This document shows, piece after piece, positions 35,081 through 47,976 of a DNA stretch of 64,000 nt (positions within the stretch are counted from its first letter, which is position 1; every line of letters starts with the position of its first letter). Made by a program: the position numbers and the translations under genes. Origin of the DNA: Cucumis sativus (lineage: Eukaryota > Streptophyta > Magnoliopsida > Cucurbitales > Cucurbitaceae); NCBI RefSeq assembly GCF_000004075.3, contig NC_026657.2:36938732-37002731 (forward strand). The letters run 5' to 3'. The notes under the pieces were generated by a model that did not search any database, had not been told where the DNA came from, and worked only from the letters and a program-made list of their open reading frames with translations.

Positions 35081-36172
35081 GAAAATTGCATAAGATAGTA
35101 TTTTGAGAATATGATATAGCAATTATAGCATTGTTTTAAAATTTTACAAATATGATAAACAATTCACTTCTCCATCTTAAGTTTGATATTATTCCTAAAC
35201 TACTCTTCTATAACTTATTTATCTTCCTCTTTTTAATATTTTATTATTCCTAAATTACACTTCATTAACTTATTTATCTTCTTTTTTTAATATCCGGCTC
35301 ATTATTTATCTATGCTTCCACTTTTTAAGGCCCTAATTATTTAATTATTCTTATACTAGAAAAATTATTTATTTTTTTTGTCTTAATCTTAATTTTAAAA
35401 TATCAAATAGTACAATAATTGTAATATGAATAATATAATATAATGGTTGTTGATTTGAGTAATCCTAACTTCATTTGTGTTTTTTTTTTTTTTTTACTTT
35501 TTTCGATGTGTATTTTGAGTTGAATTTGATTCCAAATGATTTTATTTTATTTTTTTACATTAATTTTTTTGTTTTACTTTGTCTCAGTTTCGTGTGTCAG
35601 GGTTGTGATATACTTATATTATATCTATTAGTTGGTTAATATACTTACTACGTGATTTTCATTTTTTAAAATTTTATGCAGTTCATTAGAGTATTATTAA
35701 GTATATGAATAATGTAACTTAGTGTATCATTATCAAGTATATGAATCGAATTTACAAGTGTATATCAATAGTATATCAAGTGTATAAGTAGGATTTCAAG
35801 CATATCAATTGTATTTAATCAATCAATTGTATAAGTGAATAATACTAAATGTATATGCAGTGTATCAGGTGTATCAAACATATATTAGTATGTTTCGGTA
35901 TCGAGTGTATCAAAGAGTACCAGGTGCATCAAGTGTATCAATCAAATGTATCGGGTGTATCAAGAAGTATTATGTGTATCAAGAAGTATTAGGTGTATCA
36001 TGAAGTATTAGGTGTATCAGGCTTGTATAAGGTGTATCAGGCGTGTATAAGGTGTATCAAACGTATATTAGTAACTAGGGCATTTATGACATTTTACTTC
36101 TTGATGTGTGAGCTGGACTTTATTTTTGTCATTTTCGCAAATAATAAAATGTGTGTGATATGGACTTAATTA
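35081..36172. mobile_element. Inverted-repeat element with GTGTATCA minisatellite, copy 2
   Basis: It starts gaaaattgcataagatag and ends near ttttgtcattttcgcaaataataaaatgtgtg. The ends are imperfect inverted repeats as in copy 1 (18071-18952), to which it is clearly homologous along its length. The GTGTATCA-type array spans about 35850-36065 and includes tight units such as gtgtatcaagaagtatta. Confidence 0.6.
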
Positions 36173-36210
36173 TTATAACTTATTTTACCATTTTTGCAAG
36201 CGTCCATTTG

Positions 36211-37310
36211 AAAAATTGCATAGGGTAACATTTTGAGAATATGATATAGCAAATATAACACATTTTTTAGAATTTTACAAATATGGTAAAATTTTCACTT
36301 ATAAAAATACTCTTCATCTTAAATTTGTTATTATTCATAAACTATCCTTCAATAACTTATTTCTCCTTTCTCTTTTTAATATCTTACTCATTATTTATTT
36401 ATGCTCTCACTTTTTAAGGTTCTAATTATCTATTTATTTTTATACAAGAAAAATTATTTATTTTTTTTTATCTTAATCTTGATTTTAGAAGATCAATAGT
36501 ACAATGATTGCAATATGAAATATAATGGGATAAGAGTAATTTACATTAATTTGTGGTTATTTTAAAACTTTATTCAATGTGTATTTATCTGATTCCAAAT
36601 GATTTTATTTTATTTTTTTACATTGATTTTATTTTGGTTTTACTTTGTCTCAGTTTTGTATATCAATGTTGTGATATACTTATATTATATGTATTAATTG
36701 GTTAATATACTTACTACATGATTTTTCTTCCTTCAAATTTTATGCAGTTTATTATAGTATTATTAAGTATATGAATGATGTAACTCAGTGTATTACTATT
36801 AAGTATATCAACAATATATTCTTAAACCATATCAGTAAAATGAATCATTATCAAGTATATGAATCAAGTTTGCAAGTGTATATCAATAGTATATCAAGTG
36901 TATAAGTAGGACTTCAAGCATATCAAGTTTGTATTTAATCAATCAAATGTATTAGTGAATATTATTAAGTGTATCTATAGTGCGTATAGTGTATCAAACG
37001 TATCAAATTTTTCGAGTGTACCAATGAAGCACAACACATTTATTAGTGGTGTATCAAACTTATAAGTGAAGTCTAATTAAGTGTATCAAACTAATCAAGT
37101 GTATCAAAGTCTAAGAGATATCAAGTGTATCAAGAAGAATCAAGTGTAATGAGGACTATTATAATGTGTATCAAGATGTTTCAGATGTGTATCAAAATGT
37201 ATCAAGTGTATCAAAGTGTATCAGGTGCATCAATTGTATCAGATGTATCAAGAAGTATCAGATGTATCAAAGGATAGTATGTGTATCAGACGTGTATAGC
37301 ATTGGGATAT
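36211..37310. mobile_element. Inverted-repeat element with GTGTATCA minisatellite, copy 3 (right end missing)
   Basis: Homologous to copy 2 and in the same orientation just 40 bases away. It starts gaaaaattgcatagggtaac. Its repeat array (about 36960-37305) is longer than in the other copies. It breaks off near 37310 without the right inverted end, so it is truncated. Confidence 0.55.
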
Positions 37311-37859
37311 CCTCTATTTTTTTTTAAAAAAAAATACCTTCCCATCATCATCATCTTCATGCTTGGGTAACTATCCATTTCATCATCTTTTTCAACTTCC
37401 TCCTCTTTTGCAACTGCTGTGTGCAAACGAACATATGCAAAATCTCAAACCACGAAAACACGCTAAGCAATAAGTAAACAACAACAAAAATAAAATCATA
37501 CTTTACTTTCTCAGCTCACCATTGTTGCCAAGAACATAAAGAGTGATTACAACACATTTCAAACTGTTGAATATAACAAAAACAAAATTCAAGAAGAAAT
37601 ATTGGGAGAGTTAGAATAAAACTAGAAACTCAATGATAGAAAAGAAAATTAAGAAAAAATTCAAAGAGGTTCATATTTCAGATTTTAAACTTTGAATTAC
37701 TTCCAACCAAGAGGTTGTGAAAGAGACAAAGACAGAGGGAGTGGCGACAGCAAACATAGTAGATGGCGATGGGTGGACGACGATCTCTCTCTCTCTCTCG
37801 GTCTCAAACTCAAATATGTAGGGAATTTTCTAACGCACTTCATGAACATCGGAAGATCC

Positions 37860-38475
37860 ACCTATTCTCGACGTCCTAAAGTACAATGTCAAGAAAAGTG
37901 TCCTCCATTCCCAACGTTTCACTTATGGCATTAGGAACGGTTGCATCATCCCCGACGTGTGTTAGCATGACGTCACGAATAATTAAAAATAAAATAATAA
38001 TATCTCTTTCCCCGATGCCATGAACAATGACATTGGGGGTCAGTTGACCATTCTTGACATTTCACTTATGACGTCGGGAATGGTTGACACCATCTTCGAC
38101 TTGTGCTAGCATGCATCAGGAGTAATTAAAAAAAAATAATATCTCTTTTTTCGACGCCATGAACATTGACGTCGGGGGTCAGTGGACCATTCTTGACGTT
38201 TCACTTATGGCGTTAGGAATGGTTGACATCATCCCTAACGTGTGTTAGCATGGTGTCAAGAGTACTTAAAAACAAAATAATAATATCTCATTCCCTGATG
38301 CCATGAACATTGACGTTGAGGGTTAGTGGACCATTCCTGACGTCTAAACGTAGACGTTGGGAATGGACATCTCCACCAATGCTTACCTAGTTGCATCGGG
38401 AATGGTGAGACATTTCCAACGTATGATTCACCAACGTCCATTTCGACATCGGGAATGTCCCAATTTCTTATAGTG
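37860..38475. repeat. Tandem repeat of about 142 bp next to a CACTA-like end
   Basis: The word ACGTTTCACTTATGG and its variants recur at about 37913, 38057 and 38196, with a last partial unit at 38339, giving spacings of 144, 139 and 143. Each unit also carries gatgccatgaacattgac and GTCGGG(A/G). The block ends at TTTCTTATAGTG (38464-38475), the reverse complement of a CACTATAAGAAA terminus. It is probably the subterminal part of a CACTA-type element. Whether it belongs to the same element as 34713-35080 is unclear, because the repeated words differ. Confidence 0.5.
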
Positions 38476-38545
38476 ACTAGTGGATTGGGAATTCATAGAG
38501 TTTACCTGTAAATTGGGATGGTGGATGATCTCCCTCCTAAGAGAA

Positions 38546-39660
38546 ATTCATGCAACTAAAGCAATCAAGAGCTCCATGTTTAGGTTTGTAGCAGAATTGG
38601 CAAAAATGTGTAGGGGGTGATCCAATAAGTCCATGCTATTGGAAAGATGATGGGCCAAAAGAATTGGCACGAAATGGCCTAGCTAATCCACCTACGTGAG
38701 AAAAAGGTTAAGTTGAACTACCATTGATGGACCTGCACGAATCGCTACCCCAACCGTCATCCTATCCACCTAACCTGCATGAACTAAAAAAGCCACCAAA
38801 ATGATTGAAGTTGGAGTTATCGCTTCATCTTTTTCGTTCGCATGCAGAAGTGTGTGAAAAAGGTTGGAACGTTGCCATAGCAATTGAAGAGGGATCTACA
38901 ACTGAGTGCTTGTTGATGGTGAATTCTTCCATGATTAGCAAGTTGTGGAGTTCTTTAAGGAAAATGGTGTCGTTGTGAGTTCAAATGGAGGTGCGAAATG
39001 TGCATTGAAGTTGGCTGAAAGATCATTCAAACTATGCACCAAAGTTTCTTCATCTTCAAGGAAATTAGAGGCGACATCAAGCTTGTGAACAAGTTCCTTA
39101 ACTCAACATGTATAGTTTTCAATGGTTTCAGATGTGGATTTTTTTATAGTATAAAGAGTAGATCGAAAACTTAGGATGTTGGATCTGGTGTTTGATGAAT
39201 ACAGTTTTTTCAAGGAAAGCCAGAGATCTTTTGAAGAGACAGAACCAACGACATGAGCAATGGCAGAGGTCAACAAGGAATCGTTGATTAAGGTACTAAG
39301 AGCAAGATCACTAGATACACATTAAAGATTTTCAGGGTGAATCTCAGAAGTGGTTGGACCGATGGGTGGGGAATATGTTTTGGAGGACATGGAAGATAGT
39401 CATCGAAATGACCAAATAAGAAATGAGCTTTGAAAATGGAGGAGACCCTGATACTTCCAAATGACGTAATTGGTGAAATTCAGACGAATGGGCACAAGAT
39501 TACAAATATTGGATACAAAGATAAGTGTGGAAGTACTTTCGAATAAAATCCGTTCATGAGGGTGAAGATTTGGTGGGGATAAGGATGGTAGGAGAGGGTT
39601 CATAACTGGTGTTGAGAGTTGCCATTGAAGAGGTAAGACGAATAAATTTCTAGGAAAAAA
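38546..39660 (-). pseudogene. Ty1/copia Gag relic
   Basis: On the minus strand the typical copia Gag order is readable with frameshifts and stops: LRLNFTNYVIWK-type start (as IRLNFTNYVIWKYQ, about 39490), then DLALSTLINDSLL, SKDLWLSLKKLY, STSETIENYT, a stop, VKELVHKLDVASNFLEDEE, and NDLSANFNAHFAP. It finishes with a CCHC zinc knuckle, CQFCYKPKHGALDC (38602-38561). Spacing from start to knuckle (~1 kb) is normal for the family. No pol follows on this strand, so only the 5' part of the element survives. Confidence 0.8.
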
Positions 39661-40309
39661 GGTTTAAAATTCTTGAGATCTCTCTAATACCATGTAAGAA
39701 CTAAAATAAATTGTTTAAAGAATGTATTTTACTTTGATTTTATTTCTTAGACACAATTTTGGTATTTATATACAATACAAGAGATCATGTATGGAAAAGA
39801 TTACAAATAAGTCAAATATCCAATTTAGGCATAATCAAAGGGCATAAATTATGGAGAGGATGGTAGAAGGGCACAAAAATGTTTATTAATTCTTTTTCTT
39901 TGATGAAAACTCACTTAAAAGTGTTTAAAATAAATTAAAATATTTATGAGCATTAATAAAAATTTTAGATTTTATTATAGACTATCATTAGCTATTAGAT
40001 ATCACTATTTATCATATGATCAAATGTTTGTTATCTATAAAATATAAAATTTTGATATAACTTCTAAATATTTGATCAAATTTGCTATTTTGAAAATGAT
40101 TGGAATTGTCAAAAAAAATGAAACTAGCAAAAATTGAAATTATTGGTTGCAACATTCCATTTCTTTTCTGGCAAAAGAAAGTGACACTTCCCTATAGATT
40201 TGATGCATTTCATTCACAACCTTCCCCCAAGGGATAAGATCATAAAACCAATGCCTATCTTTAATTTTTCTCATTATTCCAATTTTCTTTAATTTCTTCT
40301 TTTACATCC

Positions 40310-43261
40310 ATGGAGTTTGACCTTGTGAATCGTCCACATCAACACCCATTGTTCTTCAATGAAGACGGTAGAAAAATCAATGGTGAAGTAGCTTTTTGCT
40401 CCCGATGCCGTCAACCACTCCGGCCACCGGCGTTCACCTGCTCCAACTTCGATTGCAACTTCCACATCCATCAATCATGTCTCCACCTTCCTCCTCAAAT
40501 CCACTCCCCCTTCCACCCCTTGCACCCTCTTTTCTTAGAAACCAACAACTATTTCTGTACCGTCTGCTGGCAAATGCCTTCTGGCGACGTTTACCGATGC
40601 CGTAAATGCAATTTTCAAATCGACATCAAATGCGTTCTCACCGACACCAAATCCAGCGGCTTACGTCGTATCTCTGGCGATCAGTTTCGACATTTCAGCC
40701 ACCCACATCCATTAACTCTTCAACTAGAAGAAAACAGAGGAAAAAATAGAGTGGTTTGTTTTGTGTGTGATTTGCTTATAAAATCAACCCCTTCTTACTT
40801 TTGTTCACAATGTGACAATCATTTCCATCAAGGATGTGCGGAGTTACCACGCGAGTTGTATGATGTTCGATTTCATCAACACCCTTTATTTCTTCTTCCC
40901 AATCTTAGCTTTGCTAATTTCCTCTGTGATAGTTGCAACAACAACTGTAGAAAGTTTGTTTACAGTTGCCCTCATCCTCGACATTGTAAATTCAATCTCC
41001 ATGTAGCTTGTTTACAATCTTTCAATCACGAACATAATTTCACTGCGTTTCGGAATGCAATGGATTCTTTTGATTGTCGAGTTTGTGGTAAGAAAGGCAA
41101 TGGATTCCCTTGGTTTTGTGAGATTTGTCATATTTTAGCTCATAGAAAATGTGCTAAATCGCCATTAACTCTAAGGACAGTTGGACACCATCTCCATGAT
41201 CTTACTCTCACCTACTTTCGTGATAATGTCCCGAATCATACTCGTTATTGTAAGATCTGTGGCGAGAAACTAGAAATGAAATTTGCTGGGTATGGCTGTT
41301 ACGAATGCAATTACTTTACCCATCTGGATTGTGCTGAAACCCAACGCTTTGACCTACAATCTACTCCCATAGTTGATTTGACGACGAATCATTATTCTTC
41401 TAACAACGAACATGACAATGAGATTCAATGTTCTGTTCATTCCCATAACTTGAATTTGACGATGGGGATTAGGAGAAAAGGAGATAGAATTTGTGATGGG
41501 TGTTTAAAGGGTCTTTTAAGTTCATCTTATGGTTGTCAGCAATGTGATTTCTATGTCCACAAAGAATGTGCTAAATTGCCAAAAACTAAAACTCATTTCC
41601 TCCATCAGCATTTACTCACTCTCATCTCAATCCCGAATTTCATCTTCCATTGTGAAGCTTGTCACGAATACTTCCACGGCTTCGCATACCACTGTAAAAC
41701 ATGTCTCTCAACATTCGACATTCGTTGCACTTCAATTAAAATCCCATTTAAACACCCGGGTCATCAACATCCCCTGTCTCTTGACAGAACAAATGAAGAA
41801 CACAATTGTGAGGCATGTGGAGAAGGGGTCAGAAACAGAGTATCATTTCGATGTGTTGACTGCAACTTTTATTTGGATGCGAAATGTGCAACGCTGCCAC
41901 TTACAGTAAGATACAGATTCGACGCGCATCCATTGAATTTGACATTTGTAGAGGAAGAGGAAAGCGATGAATATTACTGCGATGTTTGTGAAGAAGAAAG
42001 AGAGCCATGGTTGTGGTCTTATAGTTGTCGAATTTGCTGTTTTGAGGCGCATTTGGGTTGTGTTCTTGGAGAGTTTCCGTTTGTAAAATCAAAGATTCAT
42101 GAAGCTCATAAGCATCCGCTGAGTATGGTAATGAAAGGGAAAGAACAAATGAATTGTGGGAGTTGCAATGAATGGTGTGATGAGAATTTGGCGTTTCAAT
42201 GTGGAACTTGTAAATTCAATGTCCATGCAATTGGACGTTGTTACCAACAGCAGCTAAAACAGGGGAAGCTTGCATATACACAGCGGTATTTTTACTCTCG
42301 TGGAGTTGAACTCTATGAGCGGCCAACTATATAGTAAGCAATTTCACTTTCATGCAATTCTAAAAAATGCAATTTCATCTATGCAATCCATTAAAAAAAA
42401 ACACTTTCAAAATGTTTATTTTACTTCTTTTACTTTGTTTTGATACATTGAAAATGCCTATTTTGGTGCTTATACTTTTAATAAGTTGTGAAGTGATCCA
42501 TTATCGTTTTTTTCTTAAATATGCATACAAAAATTGACAGAAGTTAAAAGGGTAAGGGCTAGAATGAATATCTTTTAGTGTATAGACCAAAACAAATTAA
42601 CCAAATTAGAAGTGAAGTATAATATAATTTATTGTTATTTTTTAACATTTTTAAATTTTTTTTCTGTTATTAGCCAAACTATAGTCTAACTAATAGTTAT
42701 TTGAAACAAGCTCCCCTATTCGTGAACCATTGAGGCTACATGGAGGCAAAGGGGGAAATTCATGGGAAGAAAAGGTTTTCACAACAGTTAGGACATTTGT
42801 TGTTTATCATCAACAATGTGTCCATGCCATTCAAATTTATTATGAGAAGAATGGGAAAGCTATTTGGTCTGCTAAGCATGGTGGAGATGGTGGAACCAAA
42901 TATGAGGTGGTTGTTTAAATTCTTTTTACTTTAAAGATTTGTTTGGATTGACTTTTCAAATGCTTGAAAATATCTATGGGATCTAAGTTAATTCCAATTT
43001 TTGTTGCAGGTTGTATTTGATTACCCATATGAATATCTTGTTTCCATTCATGGCTCCTATAACAATGTAATGGAACTTGAAAGAGTTGTTATCGAATCAT
43101 TGACACTAGAAACCAATAAAAGAGTTTATGGGCCTTTTGGAATTGAAGATGGAACAAAATTTTCAATCCCCAACAAGAGAGTGAAGATTATTGGTATCCA
43201 TGGAAAATGCAGTTCATATCTTGATTCAATTGGGCTCCTTACTCTTTCAACTCGATCATAA
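40310..43261 (+). CDS. Gene 5: DC1-repeat / jacalin lectin chimera
   Basis: Three exons, 40310-42333, 42711-42906 and 43010-43261, give an inferred 823-residue protein. Exon 1 encodes about eleven DC1 zinc repeats, from HQHPLFF with CSRC near the start to CGSCNEW and KFNVHAIGRCY near its end. Donor GTAAGC (42334) overlaps the in-frame TAG. The acceptor after 42710 (aaacaag) joins phase 2 to phase 2 and yields the bridge ERPTI-YSPIREPLRL. Exons 2 and 3 form one full jacalin domain (about residues 682-820) with LHGGKGGNSWEE, AKHGGDGG, DYPYEYLVSIHG and YGPFG. The sugar loop reads SSYLD where GxxxD is usual, so the Asp is kept and the Gly lost. The intron-2 donor (GAG|GTGGTT) is weak but in the conserved place. 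The ATG has good context (catccATGG). Domain content is certain; the fusion is inferred from splice signals and from agreement with genes 1 and 8. Confidence 0.83.
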
Positions 43262-43834
43262 TTTCATCTTCTTTTACTAATATGCCATAGGTTGTTGTAA
43301 ATTGTAATTATAGTAGGTCATACAAAATAGAAAAATACCACAATGCTCATCGTCCCAAATGTGTTGTAAATTTACTGTTATGAATGAATGTCAATTTTGA
43401 CAAACTTTACCTGTGCAAGTTTAAAAATTCCATTCATGTTTTGTCAAAGTTAAAAAAAAGTGTTAATCATATCAATGTACTATTGTATTAGAGCAAATTT
43501 AATAAAAGGACACAGGGATTTGACTCATGTATTAGAGTAGATTTAATGATTTGTTATTATTATAATCTAGTTTTAAAAATCTAAATTTGAGGGAGAGGAG
43601 GATTTGTACATATAAGAATATTATATATTAAGATAAAGATTGAGATACTTTGATCTTAGTTATATCTTTCTCACATATGGGTGGTAAATTTAATTATTTG
43701 ACTAAAGAAAAATCCATATTTAAGGAAATTAATATTTGGAGCACTTAAAATGAAGGTAAAACAAGTTATAATATTTAAATTTATAGTACACAAATTTATT
43801 GTTTGCAAAAATGAGAAAAACAAAGTTCAGACTA

Positions 43835-44150
43835 CATATATATAAAATGTAAAATGTCACAAATGTCATTGTTACTGATGTACATTCGATACACATAATA
43901 CTCCTTGATACACTTGATATATGTTTGATACTTCTTGATAACCTTGGACCTTGATACCACTACAAAAAATTTCGGATCTCCTAACGTCGAATTAGACCAT
44001 CGAGAAATGAGGGATCTCCTGAAGCAACAATAGAAGCATCGAGGCATTCTCATTATCCCAATGCGTCACCAAAAGCATCAGAAGATATATCTCAACTCTA
44101 GACGCTTACCCTAACGCATAGAGAAATAGTGGGCCAAAAAGAATTATTTA
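43835..44150. mobile_element. GTGTATCA-type debris next to a CACTA-like end
   Basis: Positions 43855-43957 carry the complement of the GTGTATCA words (cttgatacacttgatat, gatacttcttgata). A terminus CACTACAAAAAATTTCGG begins at 43958, followed by short repeats such as aacgtcga, catcgag and aacgca. The other end of the element was not found, so this is probably a truncated CACTA-type relic. Confidence 0.4.
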
Positions 44151-44179
44151 ATTAATGGTGATGTGGTTGAAGTTTATGT

Positions 44180-44375
44180 CCTAAAACTCGTGGTTTGTAA
44201 TCATATTCTATTCAATAAAGTCGTTATTGATACTATAATCTTAAAGCCAATAAACTAAGAATTCAAGGCTATTATTAAGTAAACTTGAACTTTATGTAGA
44301 GACATAAGAGTGGATCAAGTTCGAGTATATAGCCTAAATAGTCTATAGTATATGAATACGATTGGACACCTTATT
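44180..44375 (+). repeat. Retroelement-like repeat, second copy
   Basis: Inverted counterpart of 30565-30775, with the shared words attcaataaagtcgttattga, ataatcttaaagccaataaa, tatgtagagacataa and gtggatcaagtt. No coding potential. The following ~800 bases up to gene 6 hold only AT-rich DNA. Confidence 0.5.
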
Positions 44376-45145
44376 TTGGAAAGACTATGGATGCGACACG
44401 CTTTGTAGTTAGTACAAACGATGTGATCCTGAATTGTTTAATAGAGACGTGAAAGTGGGAGCATCCTATGTAAAAAGTTTACATAAAACTAGAACCATGA
44501 AATAGTCATTTTTAGGTTATAACACTGTTGACTTTAATAAAACCGACTATTTCGTTTATAGATATCTAGTGAAATTAAAGGTAGACGGCAGCAATTGAAA
44601 ATTGATTGGAGCTTGGTGATGAAGATGAAACAAATCGGCTGTTATGATAATTTAATTACAACAAATAAGCATATTCAATTATATTTTGTATTATATTTCA
44701 ATACAAAATATAGTCAAATAATTTCTATACTAATAACATTTAGAAATAATAACTATGACAATAAATTTAAAGTATCATTAATAAGAAAAGAATTTAAAAT
44801 TAATTATGAATATAATATATAATATAGAATTATTAGATGGTTATTATTATTTAAATTTTATAGGAAATTCTACTTTAAAAAATAATTTTAAATTTTAGAC
44901 CTTTGTGAAATATTATAGTAAACGCAGGCTCTTCGTCTGAAATGATTGTGAACAGGTGAAGTTTTGAATTGGAGGCTGCGCGTATTTGGGACGTTGAAAG
45001 GATTTATTAATCAACTTCTACAAAATAAGACAACTAGCCAAAAACAGAGCCCTCAATCCTCAAACAAGTTGCAGCCAGTCAGCATGTCCCATTAATACTA
45101 TATTCTTTACATGCCGGCGGTGGCTAGTTTCACCCACTATTCCCA

Positions 45146-45154
45146 TTTATATAC
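45146..45154 (+). promoter_or_regulatory. TATA box of gene 6
   Basis: TTTATATAC lies about 80 bases before the proposed start codon at 45228. A transcription start about 30 bases downstream would leave a short 5' UTR of about 50 bases, which supports the tiny first exon. Motif and spacing evidence only. Confidence 0.5.
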
Positions 45155-45227
45155 AGACATCGCACAATGCTCTTCTTCCCTATTCAAACTCGTAGCCCTT
45201 TGCTGCCACAAATCTACACACCTCATA

Positions 45228-47200
45228 ATGGCATGTTCAAATTTCATTTGTTACTTCTAACTCCTCTTCAACTTTCACTCAGCCAGTTTCTGATTTCATT
45301 TTTTCTTACCGCAGGAAAACCACGATCCTCAAAATCCGTTAGCATCTTTCACTTGGGACGACGGAGCTTATTCGACAATCAGACGGATCGTAGTTTACGA
45401 GAAAGAGTGGATCTGTTCGATTCAGATTGAATATGATGGGAATGGAGAATCAATTATGTCGGAAACACATGGTGAAAACGAAGGTTCTATGTCGGAGGTC
45501 AGTCAGAGCAAAATCCTAGATTCTTAAACTACCATTATCTATAATAATCAGTTTGCACATTCAAATCCCTTCTTTAAACCAATTCATTGTAGGTGGTCTT
45601 CGAGTATCCAGACGAGTTCTTAGTTTCTATTTCTGGATACTATGGTTCTATACGTAATTGGGGAGTCGATCGCATCGTCATTCGATCATTGACTTTCGAA
45701 AGCAACGGTAGATATTATGGACCCTTTGGAATTCAAGAAGGGAAATATTTTAAATCTCCAGGTACTGAGGGGAAGATTATTGGGTTCCATGGCATATCTG
45801 ATCCCTACCTCAATGCAATTGGAGTTCATGTACAAACAGTTCAAAAGTATGTAGCGAGATGTTATGCCCTTTTGAATCTATATATTTAGCATCAAATCAA
45901 GATAGGAATGGCATATACTAATTCAATTTATTGATTGAATATACTGACATAACGTGTAGATTGGGGATCCAGCCTGAGCCGCCGAAGCCCTTAAACATGG
46001 GACAATATGGAGGCAAAGGAGGAAATCCTTGGAAAGAAACTTTTGAAACAATCAAACGGGTGAGGATTTATCATGGCCTTTGGATTGACTCCTTTCAAAT
46101 ACAATATGAGGAAGTCGATGAAATGGGAACGTTAGTATGGACCGAAATTTATGGTGGTGAGGGAGGTTTTCTAGCAACGGTTAGCCCAAATCTTTCATTA
46201 TGTTGTTTTTTTGCCAGTTATAGTTTCATTTTATCATGCGAGGAAATTTACAAATAAAAATGTTATGGGATTTGACAATTTTGGAATGGAATACAGGTTG
46301 ATCTGGAATTCGATGAGTATTTTATTTCGGTTGAAGGCTACTACAGTGACCTACAAAAGTGGGGAATGGATGCGACTGTGATTCGATCCTTGACACTGAA
46401 AACCAATCAAAATACTTACGGGCCATTTGGGATTGAAGATGGAACCAAATTTTCATTTCCATTTAAAGGGCTAAAGCTAGTTGGCTTTCATGGAAGATCT
46501 GGCGTGTATCTGGATGCAATTGGGCTCTACTTACGACCAACTCCAATGTAGGCTTAGCTATATTTTGATGATGCCATTGAGTTATGATTCTGAAATGACT
46601 AATTGAGTTTCTCATGCAGAAATGGGACTGAGAAATTTAGCTTAGGAGAATGTGGAGGCGAAGGTGGAGATCCTTGGGATGAGAATTTTACGACAATCAG
46701 GAAATTGGTGATTAATCATGGACAGTGGATCGACTCCATTCAAATGGAATATGAAGATGAGAATGGAGAGGTAGTCTTGTCTGAGAAGCATGGTGGAAAT
46801 GGAGGTTCCGAATCAGAGGTTAGCCCAAAAATCCCTCATTAAGTTACTTTCTGTTTTTGGTTGTCTTGTTAACTTGCTTTTGTTCATTATTAGATGATGA
46901 ATGTTCTAGTTGTTTAATAATGTGATTAAAATGGAAGTGTAGGTTGTTCTAAATTTCCCAGATGAGCATATTGTTACAATTCGTGGCTACTATGATAATC
47001 TACGAGACTGGGGACTTGATACCATTGTGATTCAATCGTTGACTGTGGAAACGAACACAACAAGTTATGGGCCATTTGGGGTAGAAAATGGAACAAAGTT
47101 TTCATTCCCAAGTGATGGAGTGAAGGTCGTTGGCATCCATGGCAGATCTGGTTTGTATCTCGATGCCATTGGACTGATGGCAGTTCCAGTTGAAGACTAG
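45228..47200 (+). CDS. Gene 6: three-domain jacalin-related lectin
   Basis: Seven coding exons: 45228-45230 (ATG only), 45315-45497, 45593-45846, 45960-46179, 46297-46547, 46620-46818 and 46943-47200, giving 455 residues. Intron phases run 0,0,2,0,2,0, so each jacalin domain is a two-exon cassette. Domains lie at about 10-146, 158-303 and 308-455. Domain 1 lacks the usual N-terminal GG loop (it opens ENHDPQNP) and has DPYLN in the sugar loop, so it is probably a non-binding domain. Domains 2 and 3 keep GRSGVYLDAIG and GRSGLYLDAIG. The first intron would use a GC donor (ATG|GCATGT). That is the weakest point of the model, but ATG-only first exons are also implied in gene 4. The donor after domain 2 (AT|GTAGGC) overlaps an in-frame TAG. 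No signal peptide is seen. Confidence 0.8.
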
Positions 47201-47895
47201 TCCTACCCTCTTCCCACTTCTTGGCGGCAGCCTATTTTTATGTATGTTTTCAAACTCAGTCAATATATGTCGTTTTTTTAGCCCAACAATTGCATAAGTG
47301 AGAGAACAAGGTCATCTCAATTATTACTTTTACTATGTGTTATGTAGTTATTAAATCTTAAAATGGCATTTTGTATGTATTTATGTTTCGGAAATATCTG
47401 AAATATTTTAAGTTATGACTTGGGTTTGGGCATTTTATTGTGGAGATTGAGTACTCTTTTATCCGCCAGTGTTCATAATTGGATTATAGTATATTTCATA
47501 ATTTCTTATGTAGTTTTCTTTTCCAATCTAAACTAAATGAGATGAAAAGTCTCCAAGGGATCTAATTTCCAACTTCTTAAGAGACCAACACCGCATAGCT
47601 TTTCATGGCTTAGCTATTCATTTCCCAACCTCCTTATACATAATCCATATCTATTATTTTTATTGCATATTAAAACAAGCGATAATAATAATTATTAAAA
47701 AATGGCTTCTTACTTAAAATCTAAAATGAACGTTTAAATTAAAATATTTATAAACTATAGAAAAATTTTAGATTCTATCTCGAATTTATTATAAGTCGTA
47801 AATATTTTATATATATTTTTTTTAATTCTCAAGGGTTGGTAGTCATCAACCCAAAAAAAAAAAAACATCTAAAAGGGTTGAACTTGGTTTAGACA

Positions 47896-47976
<81 letters not shown>

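Noticed and set aside
34705-35091. A 128-codon minus-strand frame in GC-rich DNA
   Set aside because: Its sequence is a repetition of short GCGACG-type words, which fits transposon subterminal repeats and not a protein.
45167-45430. ATG at 45167 as the start of gene 6
   Set aside because: Its frame differs from the jacalin frame in exon 2, and it reads straight through the intron acceptor.
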